Shown here: one piece after another, positions 1 to 5,578 of the stretch
Layout of the letters: each line of letters begins with the position of its first letter
How positions within the stretch are numbered: position 1 is the first letter of the stretch
DNA from: a bacterium
Lineage (GTDB): Bacteria; Myxococcota_A; Bradymonadia; UBA7976; UBA1532
DNA length: 7,849 nt
Direction of reading: 5' to 3'
Assembly: GCA_030424955.1 (NCBI GenBank)
Contig: JAUHVS010000258.1
Span: forward strand, 1-7,849
The notes under the pieces: generated by a model
The model's database searches: none
What the model was told of the DNA's origin: nothing
What the model saw: only the letters and a program-made list of their open reading frames with translations
Position numbers and translations under genes: made by a program

Positions 1-612
1 CGCACCATCTACGAGGGCGGCCACATCCAGGCCCTCGAGGGCATGCTCAAGCTGCAGGGCGACGCGATCCTGTACGTGGGCGACCACATGTACGGCGACA
101 TCCTGCGCTCGAAGAAGTCGGGCTGGTGGCGCACGGCGCTGGTGGTGCAGGAGATGAGCCAGTCCATCCGGCTGACCCACGAGCACATGGGCTCGCTGAA
201 GCGCATCCGCCAGCTTGAGGAGGCCGCGCGCCGGCTCGACGACGACATCAACTACCACCTCACGCTCCTCAAGAGCCTGGGGCGGGTGCAGCAGCTGATC
301 GTGGCGCTGACGAGCCCCGAGACCATGGTCATCGACGCCACCCGCGAGAAGGCCCGCGAGGAGCTCAACCGCAAGCGGGATCTGCTGCGGCAGACCCTGG
401 TGGAGCTCGAGACGGTGGAGGCCGAGGTGGACGGGCGCTTCAACCCGTACTGGGGCCGCGTCTTCCGGGAGCGCAACGAGCGCAGCTGGTTGGGCGCGCA
501 GGTGCAGAGCTACGCCGACATCTACACGGGGCAGGTGAGCAACTTCCTGGCCTACAGCCCCAGCCAGTACTTCCGGGCCCCGCGCGAAGACATGCCCCAC
601 GAGCGGGAGTAG
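1..612 (+). CDS. HAD-IG family 5'-nucleotidase (cN-II-like), C-terminal part
   Basis: The frame is open from base 1 to TAG at 610-612, so the 5' end lies outside the window; 203 residues are visible. They start with an IYEGG segment, followed by ILYVGDHMYGDILRSKK (about 70-120). That matches HAD motif IV (GDxxxxD: the Asp codons at 82-84 and 97-99 would help hold the catalytic Mg2+) as it appears in cytosolic purine 5'-nucleotidase II (Pfam 5_nucleotid). The WRT-LVV strand after it also fits. The nucleophile motif DxDxT would be upstream and is not seen. The rest is helical and charged (EELNRKRDLLRQTLVELE), as in the cN-II C-terminal helical region, ending in an acidic tail. Family members dephosphorylate IMP/GMP-type nucleotides in the cytoplasm; bacterial substrates are less certain. 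The next gene follows on the same strand after 59 nt. Family assignment is confident; exact substrate is not. Confidence 0.88.
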   Translation, partial: RTIYEGGHIQALEGMLKLQGDAILYVGDHMYGDILRSKKSGWWRTALVVQEMSQSIRLTHEHMGSLKRIRQLEEAARRLDDDINYHLTLLKSLGRVQQLIVALTSPETMVIDATREKAREELNRKRDLLRQTLVELETVEAEVDGRFNPYWGRVFRERNERSWLGAQVQSYADIYTGQVSNFLAYSPSQYFRAPREDMPHERE

Positions 613-622
613 GCCCCTCGCG

Positions 623-654
623 TCCGGCGCGCAATGTCAGTAAAGTCCGCCGGA
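623..654. repeat. 7-bp inverted repeat between nucleotidase and lipoprotein genes
   Basis: TCCGGCG (623-629) and CGCCGGA (648-654) are perfect inverted repeats around an 18-nt A/T-richer loop. The hairpin starts 11 nt after the nucleotidase stop and ends 5 nt before the Shine-Dalgarno of the next gene. It could be a terminator without a T-tract, a leader hairpin, or an operator. A 7-bp GC repeat can also arise by chance at this composition. No convincing -35/-10 pair was found in the 59-nt gap. Confidence 0.35.
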
Positions 655-659
655 TCTCC

Positions 660-665
660 GGGGGA
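660..665 (+). promoter_or_regulatory. Shine-Dalgarno for the lipoprotein gene
   Basis: GGGGGA lies 6 nt before the ATG at 672. It supports that start over the other in-window ATGs at 634 (a different frame) and further downstream. The chosen start also gives a complete signal peptide with a lipobox Cys. Confidence 0.5.
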
Positions 666-671
666 TAGACC

Positions 672-2792
672 ATGCGCATCACGCACAGCCTGTGGCTGGC
701 GCTCGCCGCCACCAGCTTCTCTGCCTGCCAAGACGACGGCGGCGGTACTCGTGTCATCGACCCTGTGGGTGGTGGGCAAGACGCCCGCGTCGCCCCCGAC
801 CGCGGCCCGCTGGGCGGCGCAGGGGGGGGCGGCGCCGGTGGCCAGGGGGGCGCAGGCGGCCAGGGTGGCGCCGGCGGTCAGGGCGGCCAGGGTGGCCAAG
901 GTGGCGCCGGCGGGGCCGGGGGCGCGGGCGGCCAAGGCGGCGCGGGCGGCGGCGGGGGTGACTGCGAGATCGGGGCCATCCGCTGCGTGGAGGAGGGCGC
1001 CGGCCTGCGGGAGCGCTGCCGGGAGGACCGCCAGTGGGTGCTGCAGCCCTGCGCGGGCGCCGACGTCTGCTACAACGGCGCCTGCTTCCCCAACCCGGCC
1101 GACTGCCAGCCGGGCGATGGCATCTGCCTCGACCGCCAGACGCCGCTGACCTGCCAGGACGGCCAGTGGGTGCCCGCGGGCGCCTGCGCCGACGATGAGC
1201 TGTGCCGCATCGGCCAGTGCGAGAACCGCGCCTGCGCCCAGGCTGCGGCCGAGCTGAGCTACCTGGGCTGTGACTACCTCGCCGTGGAGCTGCCCAACTC
1301 CATCTTCGATCCCCGGGGCGGCACCACCACCGAGGCCCCCGTGGGGCTGGTCATCGCCAACCCGGATCCCGAGGCGCCGGCGTCGGTCACCATCACCGGC
1401 CCGGACGGGCAGCTGACCCGGCTCAACGCCCGCCAGCGCATCGCGGTGCCGCCGGTGGACGGCCTGCCGCCCGGGCAGTACCAGGCGCAGACCGTCACCA
1501 GCGAGGTGCGCGACGCCAGCGGCCGCGCCATCGAGAGCGATCTGGCGGTGGCCGACGGCGTCATCATCCCGCCGGGCGGCCTGGGCGTGTTCCTGCTGCC
1601 CCGGCTGGGCGGCCCGCCCGCGGGCAGCGTCGTCAGCCGCGCGGCCCACCGCGTCACCACCGACCGCCCGGTGGCCGCCTACCAGTTCAGCCCGCTGTGC
1701 TGCAACTTCAGCTTCAGCAACGACGCCAGCCTGCTGGTGCCCGTGCACGCCCTGGACACCGAGTACCGCTTCATCGGGGTGCCCACCTGGTCGCTGAACA
1801 CGCCGAGCCCGGCGGGCATGGCGGTCATCGCCACCGCCGACGACACCGACGTCACCGTGCGGCTGCCCCGCAACGGGCGGGTGCTGCCCGAGCCCAGCGG
1901 GCGGGCGCGCACGGCGGGGGCCACGGTCACCGTGCGCCTCGCCGCTCAGGAGATGTTGCTGCTGCAGGCCGACTCCACCTTCTTCGGGGCCCAGCCCGAC
2001 CTGACGGGCGCGCAGATCGAGAGCACCGCGCCGGTGGCCGTGTTCTCGAGCCACCAGTGCACCTTCTACCCCGAGCTGCAGGGGGCCTGTGACCACGTCG
2101 AGGAGCAGCTCTTCCCCACGGCGAGCTGGGGTGAGGAGTTCGTGCTGGTGCCCCCCGTGCGCCGGGGCCAGCCCGGCGGGTTTGGGGGCAGCACTGAGGC
2201 GGTGTACTGGAAGATCCAGGCCCGCGATCCGGGCACGCGGATCACGCTGAGCCGGCCCTGGGCGGAGCTGGGCGCGGTGGCGCCGGGCTTCAACGGCGTG
2301 CCGAACTGCGCCAACTACCTGCAGGGCAACGACCTGGTCATCGGGGACGAGGGCTTCTGCGAGTTCGGCACCATGGCGCCCGTCGCGCTGTCGAGCAGCG
2401 GCCCGCTGATGGTGATGGGCATCATCAGCGGCCAGGAGTCCACCGGCGCCCTGCAGCCCTTTGGGGCCTCGGCGGGCGATCCGGCCATCTTCCTGGTGCC
2501 GCCGGCGCGGCAGTTCCGCGATGACTACGCCTTCCTGGCCCCCGACACCTACGCCAACGACTACGTCACCGTGGTGGCGGCGCCCGGCACCAACGTCAGC
2601 CTCGACGGGGGCCCGCTGAACCTCGCGGACGCCGTGGCCATCCCGGGCAGCGGCAGCGTGTACAAGCACATCGCCATCAGCGACGGCCCCCACCGCCTGC
2701 AGGGCGACGCGCCCTTTGGCATCCTGGTCTTCGCGTTCGATGACTTCGTGAGCTACGCCTTCACGGGCGGGCTCAACCTGCGCAAGCGCTGA
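672..2792 (+). CDS. Predicted lipoprotein: Gly-rich linker, two Cys modules, IgGFc-binding-like domain
   Basis: 706 aa. Residues 1-19 form a short type II signal peptide: R2, a hydrophobic core, then FSAC with Cys19 as the likely lipidated residue. The mature protein therefore begins at CQDDGGG and is probably anchored in the outer membrane or on the surface. Residues 46-96 are a Gly/Ala/Gln linker. Residues 98-183 hold two six-Cys modules with a shared QWV motif. Residues about 200-706 resemble the IgGFc-binding-type N-terminal domain common in Myxococcota: a DRPVAAYQFSP segment (331-341), then VFSSHQCTFYP (457-467), CDHVEEQLFPTASWGEEF (473-490), and a C-terminal SYAFTGGLNL. The family name comes from a human mucin-like protein; IgG binding should not be assumed here. 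A role in adhesion or surface scaffolding is inference. The gene is convergent with the polyamine cluster and ends 22 nt from the stop of the synthase gene. Confidence 0.85.
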   Translation: MRITHSLWLALAATSFSACQDDGGGTRVIDPVGGGQDARVAPDRGPLGGAGGGGAGGQGGAGGQGGAGGQGGQGGQGGAGGAGGAGGQGGAGGGGGDCEIGAIRCVEEGAGLRERCREDRQWVLQPCAGADVCYNGACFPNPADCQPGDGICLDRQTPLTCQDGQWVPAGACADDELCRIGQCENRACAQAAAELSYLGCDYLAVELPNSIFDPRGGTTTEAPVGLVIANPDPEAPASVTITGPDGQLTRLNARQRIAVPPVDGLPPGQYQAQTVTSEVRDASGRAIESDLAVADGVIIPPGGLGVFLLPRLGGPPAGSVVSRAAHRVTTDRPVAAYQFSPLCCNFSFSNDASLLVPVHALDTEYRFIGVPTWSLNTPSPAGMAVIATADDTDVTVRLPRNGRVLPEPSGRARTAGATVTVRLAAQEMLLLQADSTFFGAQPDLTGAQIESTAPVAVFSSHQCTFYPELQGACDHVEEQLFPTASWGEEFVLVPPVRRGQPGGFGGSTEAVYWKIQARDPGTRITLSRPWAELGAVAPGFNGVPNCANYLQGNDLVIGDEGFCEFGTMAPVALSSSGPLMVMGIISGQESTGALQPFGASAGDPAIFLVPPARQFRDDYAFLAPDTYANDYVTVVAAPGTNVSLDGGPLNLADAVAIPGSGSVYKHIAISDGPHRLQGDAPFGILVFAFDDFVSYAFTGGLNLRKR
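807..959 (+). repeat. Gly-rich low-complexity coding repeat (GGQGGAGG type)
   Basis: Residues 46-96 of the lipoprotein consist almost only of Gly with interspersed Ala and Gln, in units such as GGAGGQGG and GGQ. The DNA is a degenerate 9-12 nt repeat (ggcggccag / ggtggcgcc). A run of eight G at 822-829 is embedded in it. It probably acts as a flexible stalk between the lipid anchor and the folded domains. Repeat number probably varies between strains (inference). Confidence 0.85.
963..1220 (+). repeat. Tandem pair of six-cysteine modules in the lipoprotein
   Basis: Cys at residues 98, 105, 116, 127, 133, 138 and again at 145, 152, 161, 172, 178, 183. The spacings are 7-11-11-6-5 and 7-9-11-6-5, and both copies share QWV and a final C-x-x-G-x-C type ending. 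The units are offset by 47 residues, showing an internal duplication. The even Cys count and export signal suggest three disulfides per module. Similar Cys-rich stretches are frequent in myxobacterial surface lipoproteins, but I cannot name a Pfam family. Confidence 0.7.
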
Positions 2793-2820
2793 GGCGCCCC
2801 GCCGAGCGCCCTGCTCAGCG
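2787..2820. terminator. Convergent-gene palindrome, likely bidirectional terminator
   Basis: CGCTGAG (2787-2793) and CTCAGCG (2814-2820) are perfect inverted repeats. Inside, GGCGC (2793-2797) can pair with GCGCC (2806-2810) around an 8-nt loop, leaving a small bulge. Each arm contains the CGC-TGA (Arg-stop) end of one of the two convergent genes. There is no T-tract on either side, so intrinsic termination is likely rather than certain. Confidence 0.55.
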
Positions 2821-4515
2821 ATGGGGCGTCGCGCCTGGGAACCACGTGGGCCCGGTCAGCGGCTCGCCCGCCCGGTACAGCTGCATGATGCGCGGATCCA
2901 GGCGGGTGGACACCATGGCGCCGCCCTGCGGCCGGCCGATGGGGCGGGGGAACACCTGCGCCGCCGCCAGCACGGGGCCGTCCAGGTAGCGGGTCGGCAC
3001 CGGCGGTGGGCCGGCGGGCGCCGGGGCCCGGTCGCGCCGCGCCAGCTGCCACCCCCACTCCCCGAAGTTCGGCACATGGGCGTGCAGGGCGGTGGTCTTG
3101 AAGCCCGCGGCCTCCATGGTGTCGGCCACCGACCAGAACGCCCGCCGGGTGGTGTAGGGGCTGCCCGACTGCGCCACCACCACGCCGTCGGGCGCGAGCC
3201 GGCGGCTCAGCTGCTGGTAGAACTCCAGGCTGAACAGCTTCGCCAAGTCGGGCGAGGACGGGTCGGGGAAGTCGCAGATCACCGCGTCCCAGGTGCCGGC
3301 CACGTGGCGGATGAACAGGTCGGCGTCCAGGTGCAGCACCCGCACCTCGGCCACCTGGGCGTGGTGGCCGAGCAGGGCGTCCCGGGGGCGCTCGCTCTGC
3401 TTGATGACGGGCACCGGCTCACCGGGGGTGACCCCCGCCGGCTCGGCCAGCTGCACCCGAGGGTCGTTCAGGGCGCCGCCGTTCAGGGCGACCAGGGGGG
3501 GGTACTCGCGGGCGAGGGCCGTGACCGCGGGATCCAGATCCACCAGCAGCACCTGCTCCACCCCCGGCCAGCGCAGCACCTCGCGCACGGCCAGGCCGTC
3601 CCCGCCGCCCAGCACCAGCACCCGCCGGGGCGGGCGCCCCAGGGCCATGAGGGCGGGGTGCACGAGCAGCTCGTGGTAGATGTACTCGTCCTCGCTGTCG
3701 AACTGCAGGTGGCCGTTCAGGTACAGGCTGAAGCGCTGGCCCTCGCCGGTGACCACGATGTCCTGGAACGCGCTCTGGGTGTGGTGGCGGATGGGGGCGG
3801 CGTAGAGCCGCTGCCGGGCGTCGGTGATGAGGGTCGGCGCGGTGAGCATCAGCCCGGCCAGCGCGGCGCTGCTGGCCACGAGCACCCCCACCACCAGGGC
3901 GCGGCGCTCGATCTGGCGCCAGAACGCCACGAGGGTGGCGGCGGCGACGGCCAGGTTCGCGAGCCCCAACAGCAGGCTGATGCGGTCCAGCGACAGGCGC
4001 GGCAGCAGCACGAAGGCCCACACGATGGCCCCGGCCAGGGCGCCGATGTAGTCGAGCGCGAAGACGTCGGCGACGTTGTCTTTGAGGTCCGCCCGCCACT
4101 GCGCGTTGATGCGCAGCAGCAGCGGGATCTCGAGGCCGATGCCAAACCCGATCAGCAGGGCCAGCCCGTACAGCGCGGCCGTGAAGTGGCTGAGCCACGC
4201 GAAGGCCAGGTACAGCAGCACCGCCGAGGCGCCGCCCACCAGGCCCAGGAGCGTCTCGGTGATCACGAAGGCCTCGGCCACCCGCGCCGGCTGGGTGACG
4301 TGGCGCTGCACCAGGCCGGCCAGGCCCATGGCGAACAGCATCAGGGCGATGATCAGGCTGAACTGCTCGATGGAGTTGCCGAGCAGGTGGGTCGCCAGGG
4401 TCGACAGGCAGTACTCGTACACCAGCCCGGAGCCGCCCAGGAACAAGACGACCAGGGCCAGCAGCGCGCGGCGCCAGCCGCCGTGGCCAGGCGCGGGGCG
4501 GGGCGATTCAGTCAC
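2815..4515 (-). CDS. speE: Membrane-bound polyamine aminopropyltransferase (spermidine-synthase-like)
   Basis: 566 aa. The GTG start at 4515 has GGAG 6 nt upstream. About seven hydrophobic segments span residues 16-226 (near 17-37, 51-70, 84-106, 112-132, 155-173, 179-198, 205-225). A spermidine-synthase Rossmann domain follows from about 248. Visible motifs are YHELLVHP (280-287), LGGGDGLAVREVL (302-314, SAM-type nucleotide loop), DLDP (326-329), D397/D399 near the adenine site, and VICDFPDPSSPDLAKLFS (412-429), which carries the Asp residues of the D-x-x-D-P active-site motif. NFGEWGW (483-489) is, as I recall, typical of the membrane subfamily. The expected reaction is aminopropyl transfer from decarboxylated SAM to a diamine such as putrescine, giving spermidine and methylthioadenosine; the true acceptor is unknown. 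An extra stretch of about 37 residues (356-392) precedes the adenine-site strand. It is the last gene of the four-gene set, 127 nt after the DUF350 gene. Confidence 0.9.
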   Translation of the reverse strand: MTESPRPAPGHGGWRRALLALVVLFLGGSGLVYEYCLSTLATHLLGNSIEQFSLIIALMLFAMGLAGLVQRHVTQPARVAEAFVITETLLGLVGGASAVLLYLAFAWLSHFTAALYGLALLIGFGIGLEIPLLLRINAQWRADLKDNVADVFALDYIGALAGAIVWAFVLLPRLSLDRISLLLGLANLAVAAATLVAFWRQIERRALVVGVLVASSAALAGLMLTAPTLITDARQRLYAAPIRHHTQSAFQDIVVTGEGQRFSLYLNGHLQFDSEDEYIYHELLVHPALMALGRPPRRVLVLGGGDGLAVREVLRWPGVEQVLLVDLDPAVTALAREYPPLVALNGGALNDPRVQLAEPAGVTPGEPVPVIKQSERPRDALLGHHAQVAEVRVLHLDADLFIRHVAGTWDAVICDFPDPSSPDLAKLFSLEFYQQLSRRLAPDGVVVAQSGSPYTTRRAFWSVADTMEAAGFKTTALHAHVPNFGEWGWQLARRDRAPAPAGPPPVPTRYLDGPVLAAAQVFPRPIGRPQGGAMVSTRLDPRIMQLYRAGEPLTGPTWFPGATPHR

Positions 4516-4521
4516 GGGCGT

Positions 4522-4525
4522 CTCC
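4522..4525 (-). promoter_or_regulatory. Shine-Dalgarno for the membrane synthase gene
   Basis: GGAG on the minus strand lies 6 nt before the GTG at 4515. No ATG is available near the N-terminal end of the first membrane segment, so this site decides the GTG start. Confidence 0.55.
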
Positions 4526-4593
4526 GCGGGGCGGTCGGGCAGCGCGGCAGCGCCGCGGGGGCGAGCAGGCGGTCAGGGTCGCGGACCGAGCCA

Positions 4594-4630
4594 GCGCGCG
4601 CGGGCGCCGGCCCGGGCGATGGGCGCGCGC
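4594..4630. repeat. GC-alternating hairpin in the 127-nt gap between DUF350 and synthase genes
   Basis: GCGCGCGC at 4594-4601 and at 4623-4630 can pair over 8 bp around a 21-nt loop that is itself GC-rich and contains a shorter hairpin (GCCC/GGGC). The gap 4516-4642 shows no gene and no clear promoter. The hairpin could partly terminate transcription or set mRNA stability upstream of the synthase gene. The alternating CG runs also make this a candidate for unusual DNA structure. Such simple repeats are common in GC-rich genomes, so function is uncertain. Confidence 0.4.
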
Positions 4631-4642
4631 GTCAACACGTTG

Positions 4643-5578
4643 CTAGACCAGCAGGGCGACGACAGCGGCGAGGCCCATCACGGTGGCCGTCTCGAGCAAG
4701 GCCGCGTTGACGTTGCGGTCCTCGAAGATCTCCTTGCCCAGATCGGCCCGCGCGAGCATCACCTTGTCGACCACGATGCGCCACAGCGGGAGCAGCGCGA
4801 GGCCGATGGCCGTGGCGATGCCCAGGCTCATCAGGCTGTCGCCCCAGCTCGAGAAGTCGTGGCGGGCGCCCCCCCACATGATCAGGCCGAGGGCCACCAG
4901 GTTGCCCCCGAAGGCCAGGCCCGCCGCGGCGTTGCCGCCGTGGTGTACGCCGTCCTTCACGTAGTCATCGGCGATGGCCGCGTGCACGTCGTGGGGCTGC
5001 ATCAGCTGGTACAGCACGCCGAAGATCACCAGGGCCACCTGGCCGATGGCGTAGAACGCCAGGGCGATGCCGATCTCGTGGGTGAGGACGTCGAGGCGGG
5101 TGGCGTCCGGCCCCAAGAGGTCGAGGTCCACCCGGCCGCCCAGGGCGCCCGCGATGATGAGCCCCGAGGCCAGATAGCTGCCCCCGAGCACCGCGCCGGT
5201 GCCCACGTTGCGGTCGTCTACAATCTCTTTGGTGTTCGAGAACTTGTAGAGGATGGCCTTGTCGTTCACCACGCCGCTGATCCGCAGGAGGGCGATGGCG
5301 AGCAGGCCGTAGATCAGCATCTCGCCGAGATCCCAGGCGAGGCCATAGGGATCGTCGTTGGCGGCGCCCTCGGTGGCCAGCAGCGCGGCGAACACGATCA
5401 CCAGGCCGCCCAGGTAGCCGAACAGGGCCGTGCCCACGGCGGGGTTGTCGGCCTCGGTCAGCTGGTGCTCGGCGTCAAAGCCCGCGGTGGCGGACCACAC
5501 GACCCGGCCGATGAGCAGCAGGCCCGCACAGAGGAGCACCGCAGAGACGGTGTAGACGAGGCTCAGATCGGCGCTCAC
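4643..5578 (-). CDS. Tandem DUF350 eight-helix membrane protein
   Basis: 311 aa. The GTG start at 5578 overlaps the upstream TGA (GTGA, 5578-5575). About eight membrane segments can be counted: near 8-28, 50-69, 85-101, 127-147, 166-190, 217-236, 247-266, 290-311. Two copies of the DUF350 unit are visible. The first ends with KEIVDDRNVGTG (117-128) and the second with KEIFEDRNVNAA (282-293), each followed by a final helix. Each copy also has a small-residue helix beginning near NPAVGTALFG (46-55) and NAAAGLAFGG (216-225). DUF350 proteins (E. coli YjfL type) are integral inner-membrane proteins of unknown function. The KEI-x-(D/E)-DRN motif probably lies at a membrane interface. Polyamine transport or flipping is attractive given the adjacent synthase, but that is inference. 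It is co-directional and translationally coupled with the gene before it. Confidence 0.88.
   Translation of the reverse strand: MSADLSLVYTVSAVLLCAGLLLIGRVVWSATAGFDAEHQLTEADNPAVGTALFGYLGGLVIVFAALLATEGAANDDPYGLAWDLGEMLIYGLLAIALLRISGVVNDKAILYKFSNTKEIVDDRNVGTGAVLGGSYLASGLIIAGALGGRVDLDLLGPDATRLDVLTHEIGIALAFYAIGQVALVIFGVLYQLMQPHDVHAAIADDYVKDGVHHGGNAAAGLAFGGNLVALGLIMWGGARHDFSSWGDSLMSLGIATAIGLALLPLWRIVVDKVMLARADLGKEIFEDRNVNAALLETATVMGLAAVVALLV

Noticed and set aside
807..959. Tandem repeats considered as a CRISPR array or minisatellite outside genes
   Set aside because: The repeats keep the reading frame, encode Gly/Ala/Gln only and have no spacers; it is a coding low-complexity linker.
552..2693. 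713-codon open frame on the minus strand opposite the lipoprotein gene
   Set aside because: Composition (Ala, Gly, Arg, His, Val, low complexity) is that of an antisense shadow in GC-rich DNA. The plus-strand frame has a signal peptide, Shine-Dalgarno and recognisable domains.
2821..4710. 629-codon open frame on the plus strand opposite the synthase gene
   Set aside because: Gln/His/Gly/Arg-rich shadow with no domain. The minus-strand frame has clear spermidine-synthase motifs and membrane helices.
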